Shown here: piece by piece, positions 1 to 8,495 of the stretch
Layout of the letters: each line of letters opens with the position of its first letter
How positions within the stretch are numbered: position 1 is the stretch's first letter
NCBI GenBank assembly: GCA_026388415.1
Contig: JAPLJV010000042.1
Location: 1-64,000 of the forward strand
Origin: Deltaproteobacteria bacterium
GTDB lineage: Bacteria > Desulfobacterota > Syntrophia > Syntrophales > JACQWR01
Length of the DNA: 64,000 nucleotides
Direction of reading: 5' to 3'
Program-made: the position numbers and the translations under genes
Notes under the pieces: model-generated
Told to the model about the DNA's origin: nothing
Database searches by the model: none
What the model saw: only the letters and a program-made list of their open reading frames with translations

Positions 1-789
1 TTGGCCCAGGGAGTAATTTTTTGTCGGAAGTGCGCCAGCCCCATTAATCATATTGACCAGCAGCGGGGTGCCCAACTGCTTCAGTCCTTCCATGAGTGGA
101 TGGGTGAGGATGCCTTTCGAGAGGTTACCGGCTGCTTCTTTCAGTTTCGCCGCATCAGCTACCTCGACACCCGCTGCGCCAGTATCATCGATGATAAGGA
201 CTTTCAGATTCTTGGAGCCCATAACTGCCCCGAGTCCACCGCGTGCAGCCATCCTGATCTTGAAGTCGGATGATGTGACCGCTACGGAGGCAGCCTTCAT
301 GAGGCTCTCACCACCGGGGCCGATACTGATAACAGTTACTCCGTCGCCATAGTCGGTTTTTAGCTTTTCGATCAAGGCGTAATTCCCCATACCCTTGAAG
401 CTCACAGCGGGCATGAAGATCACGCCATCCTTGGTGACCTTCAGCATTATTAGGTCATTCGAAACCCCTTCGACGACAATTCCTTGGATACCAAGCCTCG
501 CAAGCATCTGGGCAGCAGCCCCTCCTGCGTTGGCTTCCTTTATACCGTTGGTCAGTGGGCTCTTTGCCCCGACAGAGAGACGACCGTTATTAGGTGCAAC
601 GGTGCCGGCAAGGATGCCTGCGGCAAAGACAAGCTTATTATCTTTTCCCAAGGCATCAGCGGTGCCAGCCACCTCTTCGCTGATAATCTTCGATATAAGA
701 GCCCGCCCGCCAAGGTTCGCATAGAGCGGTGGTATGTCCTCATACCGATACTGCTGGTGCGCCAAATCAACCCGAAGTATTTTTCTCAT
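1..789 (-). CDS. aor: aldehyde:ferredoxin oxidoreductase, N-terminal part (cut by window edge)
   Basis: The first 263 codons are present; the rest lies beyond the left edge. The family are cytoplasmic tungsten (or molybdenum) bis-pterin, [4Fe-4S] enzymes that interconvert aldehydes and carboxylates with ferredoxin. Visible family blocks in order are MRKILRVDL at the start, APNNGRLSVGAKSPLTNGI near residue 70, ARGGLGAVMGSKNLKV near 170 (the pterin-binding region) and LPTKNY near 258. The start is set by a strong GGAGGAGAC ribosome site. It lies 24 bases downstream of a MoaD-like carrier gene, a common pairing because such carriers serve pterin synthesis. As the last visible gene of a long catabolic cluster it probably oxidises an aldehyde intermediate; the substrate is unknown. 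Confidence 0.93.
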   Translation of the reverse strand, partial: MRKILRVDLAHQQYRYEDIPPLYANLGGRALISKIISEEVAGTADALGKDNKLVFAAGILAGTVAPNNGRLSVGAKSPLTNGIKEANAGGAAAQMLARLGIQGIVVEGVSNDLIMLKVTKDGVIFMPAVSFKGMGNYALIEKLKTDYGDGVTVISIGPGGESLMKAASVAVTSSDFKIRMAARGGLGAVMGSKNLKVLIIDDTGAAGVEVADAAKLKEAAGNLSKGILTHPLMEGLKQLGTPLLVNMINGAGALPTKNYSLGQ

Positions 790-813
790 CGTCTCCTCCT
801 TACTATTTTTGAT

Positions 814-1045
814 TCATCCCCCTGCCAGAGGCGTAAATATCTGTACCTCGTCGCCATCCTGCACGAACTCGGCAGGTCTCTTCAATATCCACACCGAACA
901 TAAAAGCCCCCCCCGCAGGGAGGTTGAGCTTGGCTGCCACATCCTGATATGCTGTTCCTTGGCTTACTTCGAGTTCCAATATGCTTTTGTCGTCGTCTCC
1001 GGAGTGGATAGCCAATAGACCGAACAGCCGCACACGTATCCTCAT
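814..1045 (-). CDS. MoaD/ThiS-like sulfur carrier, frameshifted
   Basis: Beta-grasp sulfur-carrier protein of the MoaD type, which donates sulfur for molybdopterin/tungstopterin through a C-terminal Gly-Gly. The N-terminal half (MRIRVRLFGLLAIHSG..., about 45 residues) is in one frame; the typical C-terminus DGDEVQIFTPLAGG followed by TGA is in another. The two are joined by a run of eight G on the coding strand (plus strand 907-914). Seven G would give a normal 76-residue carrier ending in Gly-Gly. With eight G the frame continues to a stop at 803 and loses the Gly-Gly tail. This is either a sequencing error, a real mutation or slippage at a homopolymer. It is followed by the aldehyde oxidoreductase gene, which fits a role in its cofactor supply. 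Confidence 0.75.
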
Positions 1046-1277
1046 TGTTCTTTACACGTCCCTCGGCATCCTTCCCACCCAATCTCCCTTTCGCCATTGA
1101 TGAATACCCGATTGATAGGGCGGAAAATAGCAAATTCGCTAATTTAGTCACACAAGTAAAATCAGGCACTTGTGCGGAGAACAAATCCACCGTGGGTATA
1201 GGGTGCCCTTTTTTGCTTGTCAATGGCTATTTGGAATCCTAAACTGATGACTATTTTGTGAAATAAATTTGTTCCTT

Positions 1278-1763
1278 TTATGGTGGCGTAACTTCTATGA
1301 CTTCGAAGAGGACGCCCACTTTTTCGTATGTATCGAGATATGCTGCACGGACATGACCCATTCCGGGGACATCCGTCTCTGCCCACATGAGCACAGGAAT
1401 ATTTAGTTTCTCTGCTCTTGCTAAGACACCATCGTAGTCATAAGTGATGAAACCGAGATGCTGAACGCCTTCACCGTGTTTTTCAAGAAAGTCTTTATGG
1501 TAGGGATCGCCCGTTACAACCTCTATGAGTTCCAGAGATAACTCCGGCGTTAATTGGGCGATACCGATCTTCAAGACCATATCATCGCTTCTGCGCCCCT
1601 TGATAAAGCCCTTTTCCGGCTTAAAGTCTAAGGTCATAAAAGGTCCGATACCGATAATCTCTTCATAGTTCCTGATAGTCTCGGAAACGTTCCGGACTAC
1701 ACAGCCGACCTGGGCCACTGTTCCGAGTTTTAATGTTTCTTTAAGCTCTTGTTTATCCGTCAT
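1278..1763 (-). CDS. VOC (glyoxalase/epimerase-like) family protein
   Basis: Vicinal-oxygen-chelate fold protein of about 161 residues, single-gene size for methylmalonyl-CoA epimerase-like and glyoxalase-like members. Two beta-alpha-beta-beta-beta modules can be seen: QVGCVVRNVSETIRNYEEIIG at the N-terminus and GVQHLGFITYDYD about residue 107, ending in VGVLFEVIEV. Metal-ligand candidates are His in QHLGF and Glu in LFEVIE. Translation most likely starts at the second ATG (MTDKQE), because GGAGGAGGT lies five bases before it and the upstream ATG overlaps that site. It sits in the same-strand cluster between the CocE-like hydrolase and the MoaD-like gene. The 191-base gap before it and the 232-base gap after it hold no gene I can support. 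Exact reaction unknown. Confidence 0.8.
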   Translation of the reverse strand: MTDKQELKETLKLGTVAQVGCVVRNVSETIRNYEEIIGIGPFMTLDFKPEKGFIKGRRSDDMVLKIGIAQLTPELSLELIEVVTGDPYHKDFLEKHGEGVQHLGFITYDYDGVLARAEKLNIPVLMWAETDVPGMGHVRAAYLDTYEKVGVLFEVIEVTPP

Positions 1764-1954
1764 ACATACCTCCTCCATTTTCTGAGATATCTCCTGTACT
1801 CCTGGTTTTGAAATCCCTTACCAGCATCCATGAGAGCGATAATCCTCATAATATAAGTTTGCCCCTGTTGATCTCTGTTCTGGTTGCAGAGTAAGTAATT
1901 CCTAAATTCATTTGTGAGGGCCCCAATCCTCTGTTATCGCGGTGATAGTCGAAC

Positions 1955-4051
1955 TCATCTTTCCGGCGGTATTATAGGAAGTTCAATACGGGAAGGATGC
2001 TGGGCATCATGGTAAACGGTTATGGCCGGTATGATGTTTTCCGGGTCTTTCGGGTCGTTCTTTGGAGATAGCGCGGGGTGCAGATCATACGTGGGCCAGT
2101 CCGCACATGCGATAGAGACCCGCATTCTGTGACCCTTCTTGAATACCCAGGAGGTGGGTTGCAGATCAAGGACGAGTTCTACCTTCTTGCCGCCTGCGAA
2201 AATTCCTCCATTGTAGTCTGTATCACGGAAACCGTGATAGGGTAGCTCGGGAAGCACCGGCAACCGTTTGCCAGGAGGTAGCATCTCTTCCTGGGGAACG
2301 AGTTTGGCAAACCCGGCGCGCAGCTTGCCCTCGGTAATATAGGAGGATTCTCCCTTCTCGTCTATATCCTCGAGGTACACGTAGAAATCGCCGTCATTCG
2401 CTGTTGAGGATACCCATAATCGGACAATCGGATGGCCCGTTACCTCTGTATCAACTTTCAGAAACTCCGATGTATAGGACAGGCACTGTGGTTCTTTGCA
2501 CACTCCTTTCAGTATTTCATCACCCTGCCACCCTGCCATCCACCTGCTGTTTCCTTGGGGGCCTGACCGTGTATCATGAGTCAAATCAGCCCTGAACAGG
2601 TCTAACCCATCGCTCATTGTTGTTCTGACAAGACTATTTCCTTTTTCAAAATAGTAGGGGATCACCACCTGCCTTGCAAGAGGCCACTCCTTCTCAGATC
2701 GCCAGCCGCCTCCGTTCATTACATAGATAAGCACCCGTTGATCATCATCAATCCCATTCCTGATTCCCTTCAGGTACCGGTCGAAAAACCGAAGCCGTTC
2801 CTTCATTTTCCCGCTAATGAAGGCTTCTACATCATCTCCGAAATATTTTGGGTATGGCACGGGTCCTGGATCTGTACCGATGTCTACGGCATTATGAGTG
2901 AGCGGTTGCATCATCATCCGCGAGGGATTTGTTGCATTCAATGTGGCATGCCACTGTGTAGTCCCCTTGGTAAAAAAATCAAACCAGCCGCCCATGTTGT
3001 ATATTGCGATGCCGGACTCGGCAATCTTCATAGGCCAATCATTTGGCCCGATGTCCGTCCAGGCGTACCTAGTGCCCGCGATGCGGGAATTCCTATATGG
3101 CGAGGCTGGAACCCATTTTCTTATATCAAGATTGCTGAGATGTTCTTTTATGGCGTTGTAGTAAATACCCTGGCGTTTCTTTCCGTCACGGTACACTGGG
3201 GGGCTATTCAAGAAAGACTTTTCGGAATTATAGAGAGGTATCTCGTCGGCAAGGTCACCGTCCCCGTCTTCATCAACCACCGGTGCGGGTGGCAACTTTG
3301 GTTGCGGGGTTCCCCTGGTCTCTGGAAGGTATACTGCCATGTCGTAAAGGTGAAACACCCCGCCCAGCATTTCAAGGAACCTGCTGCTGAATATACCTCC
3401 ACAGTAATACAGGCCACACTCAAAGGAATCAAAGCCGATTATTTCCGGCATGATAGCCTTAAGGGCTCTCGGCTTTTGTGCAGCGACGGCAAATTGGGAC
3501 CACCCTCCATAGGATGCCCCGTACATACCCACATTCCCATTGCACCATGGTTGCGTCTCGATCCAGTCTATGATCTGTTTGCCGTCCATCCCGAGCTGTG
3601 GGCTCATGTCAAGACGGGAGCCAAATGAGGCACCGCTCCCGCGCATATCGGCAACAACTATTCCATATCCATGGGACGTAAAATACTTGATGAACCCCTC
3701 CGGAGCCATCACTTGATTCTTGAGTTGACCATTTTCGGGATCAATGTTCATCCGATAATACGGGTGGTACGCTAACAACACGGGAAACGAGGCATTGCCT
3801 GGTCCTTCCTTCGGCAGATAGACATCCGTGGCAATCTTGGTGCCATCAAACATAGACACATACTGGGATGATCTTGTGTAATTCCTATAGACCGGAAACG
3901 AATACCCCTTATATTCGAAGGGTGTGCTTACCTTTCCGGTGCCCTCGTCGGATGCCCGCAGAAGGGATCCATTGATTAGGAGCAAGAACAAGGATAAAAC
4001 AAGTAATATGAGCGTGGGCACTACTGGTTTGTCTGCCTTATTATTTGCCAT
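1955..4051 (-). CDS. CocE/NonD family serine hydrolase, exported
   Basis: Alpha/beta hydrolase of the X-Pro dipeptidyl-peptidase S15 / CocE / NonD family, about 698 residues. An N-terminal hydrophobic stretch (LILLVLSLFLLLINGSLLRAS) suggests a signal peptide or anchor, so it probably acts in the periplasm or on the membrane. The nucleophile motif GASYGG is near residue 180, preceded by the DMRGSGAS strand typical of the family; a C-terminal jelly-roll region (VTGHPIVRLWVSS onwards) matches the PepX C-terminal domain. The start is taken at MANNKAD because AGAGGG precedes it; an upstream ATG adds ten residues. The family cleaves esters or amides, so it may release an acyl or alcohol part of the cluster's substrate. 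Substrate unknown. Confidence 0.85.
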   Translation of the reverse strand: MANNKADKPVVPTLILLVLSLFLLLINGSLLRASDEGTGKVSTPFEYKGYSFPVYRNYTRSSQYVSMFDGTKIATDVYLPKEGPGNASFPVLLAYHPYYRMNIDPENGQLKNQVMAPEGFIKYFTSHGYGIVVADMRGSGASFGSRLDMSPQLGMDGKQIIDWIETQPWCNGNVGMYGASYGGWSQFAVAAQKPRALKAIMPEIIGFDSFECGLYYCGGIFSSRFLEMLGGVFHLYDMAVYLPETRGTPQPKLPPAPVVDEDGDGDLADEIPLYNSEKSFLNSPPVYRDGKKRQGIYYNAIKEHLSNLDIRKWVPASPYRNSRIAGTRYAWTDIGPNDWPMKIAESGIAIYNMGGWFDFFTKGTTQWHATLNATNPSRMMMQPLTHNAVDIGTDPGPVPYPKYFGDDVEAFISGKMKERLRFFDRYLKGIRNGIDDDQRVLIYVMNGGGWRSEKEWPLARQVVIPYYFEKGNSLVRTTMSDGLDLFRADLTHDTRSGPQGNSRWMAGWQGDEILKGVCKEPQCLSYTSEFLKVDTEVTGHPIVRLWVSSTANDGDFYVYLEDIDEKGESSYITEGKLRAGFAKLVPQEEMLPPGKRLPVLPELPYHGFRDTDYNGGIFAGGKKVELVLDLQPTSWVFKKGHRMRVSIACADWPTYDLHPALSPKNDPKDPENIIPAITVYHDAQHPSRIELPIIPPER

Positions 4052-4105
4052 GCATTTCCCTCTTAAGAGCGGAAATATCATATAGCCTCCTTTTTGTGTC
4101 AGACT

Positions 4106-5116
4106 CTAAACCAACCATCTCAGAATCAGGCCGGATGTGTGCCCTCCAGCCCCGGGCCCGAAGAGACCAACCAGCGAACCCTTCTTCAGTCCGCCTTCCT
4201 GCCAAAGTTCTGCCAGATTTGCCCCCACATCCACGTTAAGGGCGCCCCCAAACCTCTGATAGGTCTCCTTCCACTTTGTACGACTTACGCCAGCCTCTTC
4301 CATTCCCACCATCCACATGCGCATGAGCGGCAGACTCGCTTGATGGGCAATAACGAAATCCAGATCCGAAAGCTCCATGTTTATCTTTTTGGCGGCCCTT
4401 TCCAGGGTGTCGCGCACATAGTCCTTTGCTATCTTCATTTGGTGTTCGATAAACTGAGAAGTGAGAGTAACATACAGACCAAATTTTCTTTCACCTTCCT
4501 TAAGTAATTCAGGATGTTCGGCAGCCCGCATGATTACGACACAATCATCGTATATGATGCTTTCAGTCCGTGCACCGTGTGCGAGAAACTCGCACTTCAA
4601 GTTTTGCGACGACACGACTGCGGCCGCAGCACCATCGCTTATTGACATAGCGGTTGGGCTCGTTTTGTCAAGGCCGCCAATGCTCACTGCAGCCACCATC
4701 ACAACGAGGACCCGCCTATATTGTCCGCTCAGAACCAGGCACCACGCAAGGTGGCTGGACTCTGGGAAGCTTGCCCCTCCCTGTCTAACATCGAATACGG
4801 GCACCTCACTTGGAAAACCCAACCTCTGGTGAATCGAACAACCGACGCCCGGTAAGGCATATTTTCCCCCACAGTTCTCAGCTATAATGCAGTCAATATC
4901 GTTTGGCTTTAGTCCGGCAGACTCCAGCGCTTTTCGAGCTGCTCTCTCGCCCAAGATTTCTGAGCCATCTCTATGTTCAACCCTTCGTACTTCGTCAGGC
5001 ATTCCCAGTACATTCCTTTGCTCTGCCGGGATCACTTTTTCGAGGTATGCAAAATCACGCCTCTTCAATACCTTCTCCGGCCAAAGACCGACGACGGTCT
5101 CGTATCCTACCTGCAT
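4106..5116 (-). CDS. KASIII (FabH)-like protein without the catalytic cysteine
   Basis: Thiolase-fold protein of 336 residues with the layout of 3-oxoacyl-ACP synthase III. In FabH the nucleophile sits in FDVAAACAGF; here the aligned segment is FDVRQGGASF, so Gly114 replaces Cys. The catalytic His is kept (AHQAS, His258), but the position of the Asn in GNTS is Gly291 (RFGGALN). Two of three catalytic residues are therefore lost while the fold is otherwise intact. It should not do normal decarboxylative condensation; it may be a structural partner, or use another chemistry such as hydrolysis or acyl transfer. It lies between the amidohydrolase and CocE-like genes with short gaps (39 and 54 bases), so it is part of the same catabolic unit. 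Confidence 0.82.
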   Translation of the reverse strand: MQVGYETVVGLWPEKVLKRRDFAYLEKVIPAEQRNVLGMPDEVRRVEHRDGSEILGERAARKALESAGLKPNDIDCIIAENCGGKYALPGVGCSIHQRLGFPSEVPVFDVRQGGASFPESSHLAWCLVLSGQYRRVLVVMVAAVSIGGLDKTSPTAMSISDGAAAAVVSSQNLKCEFLAHGARTESIIYDDCVVIMRAAEHPELLKEGERKFGLYVTLTSQFIEHQMKIAKDYVRDTLERAAKKINMELSDLDFVIAHQASLPLMRMWMVGMEEAGVSRTKWKETYQRFGGALNVDVGANLAELWQEGGLKKGSLVGLFGPGAGGHTSGLILRWLV

Positions 5117-5155
5117 TTTGAAATCCTCCTTCTTAAGTTTCTCTGTAACAAGCCG

Positions 5156-6028
5156 CTAACTGCCGGCAAGCAAGTCCGCTCTCCCTACAAATCTCAATGC
5201 ATTCTCGCCCATTACGTGGGATTTCTCTTCTTCTGTGAAACCAACCTGCTCAACGCACTCTACCCACCAACTCTGTGGCTGGACAGGGAAATCCGTCCCG
5301 AACATTGTCTTATTGGTAAGGCCAAGCTGTTTTACCCATCTAAGCGTGTTGAGAATCCCCTCTTTCGTCATGGGGAAGGGAGCGGATGTGTCCGTCCAAA
5401 CATTGGCATGTGATTGCATACAACACATGAGGTCAAATACATCAGGCGGATAGGGATATCTCCCAAAATGGCAGATTTGGATTTTCAGCTCAGGTAGATC
5501 ATGGGCTAATTCGTCAATCGGCACAATGTTACAGAACTGAAGCCGCAAACCGGGAATCGGAGCCGGCTGTATGTGGTATCCAACGGGGATGTTGTACTCG
5601 ATGCACTTCTCGTAAAGGGGATAGATTCTCTTGTCGTTCGGGAAGAGCTCCATGCAGACAGGATGAAGCTTGAGGCCTCGCAGCCCCATGGCGTAAGCCT
5701 CGTCAAGCATGGCGACTGCGTTCTTAACGCCCCTCTTAATGGGATCAATACTTGCGTAGCCGCAGATGAACCGGTCGGGATATTTTTTTATGGTCTCGGC
5801 AACAAACTCGTTAGGGATGTTGAGGCCTGCCGCCTGCAGGTCATAGGCCTGAAGAACAGCATATTGGACCCCGGCCTTGTCCATCTGTTCAAGCAGCACG
5901 TCAGGGGTGGGGAGACCGAAACTGACGGGCAGAAGTCTTGCGAAAGCATCACGTATCGCTTCCGACATCATCCCTTCATGACCGACTACATGGCAATGGA
6001 CATCTACGATTGGTTTCACAGAAAACAC
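5156..6028 (-). CDS. amidohydrolase-2 family metal-dependent hydrolase
   Basis: TIM-barrel metal hydrolase of 290 residues of the ACMSD/amidohydrolase-2 type, which includes decarboxylases, lactonases and C-C or C-N hydrolases on cyclic acids. Metal-site residues are visible: HxH (VDVHCH, His11 and His13), LKLHP near residue 130, GYHIQ near 163, ICHFG near 195 and the terminal Asp in GTDFPVQ near 255. It is likely cytoplasmic (no signal peptide). It is 73 bases downstream of the SDR gene and 39 upstream of the KASIII-like gene on the same strand. In this context it may open or decarboxylate a ring-derived intermediate; that is inference. Confidence 0.85.
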   Translation of the reverse strand: MFSVKPIVDVHCHVVGHEGMMSEAIRDAFARLLPVSFGLPTPDVLLEQMDKAGVQYAVLQAYDLQAAGLNIPNEFVAETIKKYPDRFICGYASIDPIKRGVKNAVAMLDEAYAMGLRGLKLHPVCMELFPNDKRIYPLYEKCIEYNIPVGYHIQPAPIPGLRLQFCNIVPIDELAHDLPELKIQICHFGRYPYPPDVFDLMCCMQSHANVWTDTSAPFPMTKEGILNTLRWVKQLGLTNKTMFGTDFPVQPQSWWVECVEQVGFTEEEKSHVMGENALRFVGRADLLAGS

Positions 6029-6101
6029 CTCCAGTCCTTTATCTGTTGCTTCTACATGGCACGCGCCTCTCCTACTGCGCTGGAAATTCTACAGTCCTCT
6101 T

Positions 6102-6881
6102 CTACCCCGGTACCTGCTTCAATAGGCCCGACACAACGCCTCCATCAACAGGCAATGCTACGCCCGTAATATAGGAAGCCTTATCCGAACAAAGCCAGAC
6201 GACGGCCTCCGCGATTTCTTCCGGCATCGCAAACCGCCCCAAGGGTGTTGTCTTCTGAAGGAAATTCCATGCGATGGGGTCAATGTCCTTAAGGGGTTCG
6301 AGCATCGGGGTAAGAACCGCCCCGGGGCAAACGGCATTTACTCGTATCTTTGCAGACGCGCAATCCAGGGCAGCAACCTTCGTGAGTGCGATCACACCCG
6401 TCTTGCTCGCTGTGTAGGGGCTGTGACCCTGTATGCAAATGAGGCCGGCAGCGGAGGCAGTGTTTACGATCGCACCCCCTCCCTGCTTAGCAATCCACGG
6501 GATTTCGTACTTCATGCAGAGCCACACGCCCTTCAGGTTAACGTTCATGGTTAAGTCCCATTGTTCTTCCGTGCACTCTACAGTAGGTACCACCACTCCA
6601 ACGCCTGCATTATTGAACGCACAATCCAGACGGGCATAGGTATCAACCGTCTTTTGCACCATCGCCTCAACGTCCGACGCTTTTGAAACATCGCACTTTA
6701 TGAAGATGGCGTTCCCACCTGCTCTTTTAATAAGCTGGGCCGTTTCCTCGCCGCCCTGGATATCCACATCGGCAACACAGACCTTGGCTCCTTCGCGGGC
6801 AAAGGCTATCGCGGTTGCCCTGCCAATACCTGAAGCACTTCCTGTCACCAATGCTACTTTTTCTTCAAACATTCCTGACAT
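6102..6881 (-). CDS. short-chain dehydrogenase/reductase
   Basis: Classical SDR of 259 residues. The NAD(P)-binding motif TGSASGIG is at residues 14-21, Asp in CVADVD at the end of beta-2 favours NAD(H), NNAG follows near 90, then the catalytic Ser (NTASAAG) and YTASK with Tyr and Lys. GGAGGCAGG precedes the start. It would oxidise a secondary alcohol to a ketone or the reverse within the pathway encoded by the cluster. It is separated by 123 bases from the DUF1329 gene upstream and lies directly before the amidohydrolase gene. Confidence 0.9.
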   Translation of the reverse strand: MSGMFEEKVALVTGSASGIGRATAIAFAREGAKVCVADVDIQGGEETAQLIKRAGGNAIFIKCDVSKASDVEAMVQKTVDTYARLDCAFNNAGVGVVVPTVECTEEQWDLTMNVNLKGVWLCMKYEIPWIAKQGGGAIVNTASAAGLICIQGHSPYTASKTGVIALTKVAALDCASAKIRVNAVCPGAVLTPMLEPLKDIDPIAWNFLQKTTPLGRFAMPEEIAEAVVWLCSDKASYITGVALPVDGGVVSGLLKQVPG

Positions 6882-7004
6882 ATCCTGCCTCCATCCTTTA
6901 ATCTATTTCGATTATCAACTTGCGAGAAATTCTATCACCACAAGCGCCTTAGGTCCCTATCAATCTTTACCAACCACTTCTACTAATTATGCTCTTTGCG
7001 TCCT

Positions 7005-8471
7005 TTACTTTGCACCCATGTACTGCTCCAGCGAAACGCCTTTTCTGCCCCAGAAGGCTGGGATCTGGTATTGCCATACTATGTTGCTGTGAAGATCAAC
7101 ATGATCTTTCATGAGATTTAAGACACCGCCAAGATGGAAGACACCCATGTCAGGCTCAAACTCATAGCCGCCCTGAAAGGTCCTATAAAGTCTGCCTTTT
7201 TGGTCGTAATTCGAGATTTCGTAAAACAGGAAATTTTCTCTATCCACGATGAAGACGCGCTTGCTGTATACATAATTTTTGTCCAACTGCCTGCCCTCTA
7301 TGACATATACGGGCCGTCGCATAAATTTGACATTCCGCATTTCCAGTCCTTTTTTTGTAACATATTCCGTACCGTCAAAAACCTGTAACAGGAGCTCCGT
7401 TTCCTCAAGAACCTTCCACTCATAGGGGTAGATGGTGGGGGAAAGTTTCTGCAGGAACCCCTCGCTATCATCGTATATCAGATCCTGACCTTGGACCGGA
7501 TCCTGGCTATCGGAGGAACTCAACATGCGGACACGTCTGAGCTGTGGCACATACGCCATGAGCTGATCTGCTTTATTGGAGTCTAAATAGTAAAGGGCTG
7601 ACATCGCGGTGCCCACAGAATCCCTTGGTTTGAGAAAATCCATTACGAACGTTTTTATCTCTCCCCGCTTTTTTGCCCGTTCATCGAGCCAGCCATATGG
7701 TTCCAGTGCAAGCCGCCCTCCCAGCTTCAGGTGACGGACTTGGCCACCGCCGTCATAATCCTCTGACAAGTCCTTTCGATAGCCTTTGTATCGGTTAAAA
7801 AGAACAAAACTTCCGTCCCAACTCAAATATCTTTTTTCAACGTTGTACATAATTTGCAGCGCTTTATGCGGCCCCGATGGTCTTGGAAAGGGATATCCCC
7901 CCTCCCAGCTCGTGGGCGTTAGATAGCCCTTGCTATCAACCTTTATTTTGGAACTGTTCTCTTTGGTTGCCTTAGAGACTGGCAGGGAATGGTACCACTG
8001 TACCGTAGGAACAATCTCGAACTCTGCTACGTTACCGGCAAACGGTGGTCCGCCTGGCTTGAGCCGGCTCCCCAATACCGTCCCGAACAGTTCCTTGAAA
8101 CCGGGATACTTTTCCAGATCTTTATAGGTATATTTTCCTGGCTTGACCTCCGGCGCCTTTTTACCTACCACATCCGGAGCCTTGAACCCTACTATCCCAG
8201 CCCATTCTTTCTTCATCTCGTCCATAGGAAATACGAGTTTCTCGTATAGTTCTTTGGGCAGGATGCTTTTTAAAGAATACTTGCCCTCCATGAGCGACCT
8301 CGGATCGTCGTAATACGCCTTCGTCTTTTCAAGTTCAGCATAATTCATCAGATACGTCTTCGGATCCGGTGGTTCCCAAGCCGGTGCAGCCGCTGGGACA
8401 AATAACCCGGCAAGAAAAGCTAACGCCAATAATGCCATGTATCGTTGGATAAATCTTAGAAAGTATTTCAT
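7005..8471 (-). CDS. DUF1329 outer-envelope protein
   Basis: Exported protein of 488 residues with a clear signal peptide (about 30 residues ending VPAAAPAWE). It matches the DUF1329 type: LolB/LolA-like beta-rich proteins that occur beside DUF1302 proteins and RND permeases in clusters for hydrophobic compounds. Typical segments are YMVYVPQLRRVR-like text (here LMAYVPQLRRVRML), YEWKVL and FLFYEISNYDQKG. The start at MKYFLRF is chosen because AGGGGGT lies six to eight bases before it. It starts 24 bases after the DUF1302 gene, so the two are almost certainly co-translated. It probably acts as a periplasmic lipid-binding partner of the permease; this is inference from the family context. Confidence 0.85.
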   Translation of the reverse strand: MKYFLRFIQRYMALLALAFLAGLFVPAAAPAWEPPDPKTYLMNYAELEKTKAYYDDPRSLMEGKYSLKSILPKELYEKLVFPMDEMKKEWAGIVGFKAPDVVGKKAPEVKPGKYTYKDLEKYPGFKELFGTVLGSRLKPGGPPFAGNVAEFEIVPTVQWYHSLPVSKATKENSSKIKVDSKGYLTPTSWEGGYPFPRPSGPHKALQIMYNVEKRYLSWDGSFVLFNRYKGYRKDLSEDYDGGGQVRHLKLGGRLALEPYGWLDERAKKRGEIKTFVMDFLKPRDSVGTAMSALYYLDSNKADQLMAYVPQLRRVRMLSSSDSQDPVQGQDLIYDDSEGFLQKLSPTIYPYEWKVLEETELLLQVFDGTEYVTKKGLEMRNVKFMRRPVYVIEGRQLDKNYVYSKRVFIVDRENFLFYEISNYDQKGRLYRTFQGGYEFEPDMGVFHLGGVLNLMKDHVDLHSNIVWQYQIPAFWGRKGVSLEQYMGAK

Positions 8472-8495
8472 ACTTAGACCCCCTTTCATAACTAC

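Noticed and set aside
1045-1242. 65-codon plus-strand frame in the gap next to the MoaD-like gene
   Set aside because: No ribosome site, no recognisable text, opposite to the transcription of the cluster.
2738-3628. 296-codon open frame on the plus strand
   Set aside because: Lies wholly opposite the CocE/NonD hydrolase, whose motifs and start signal are clear; no family text in the plus frame.
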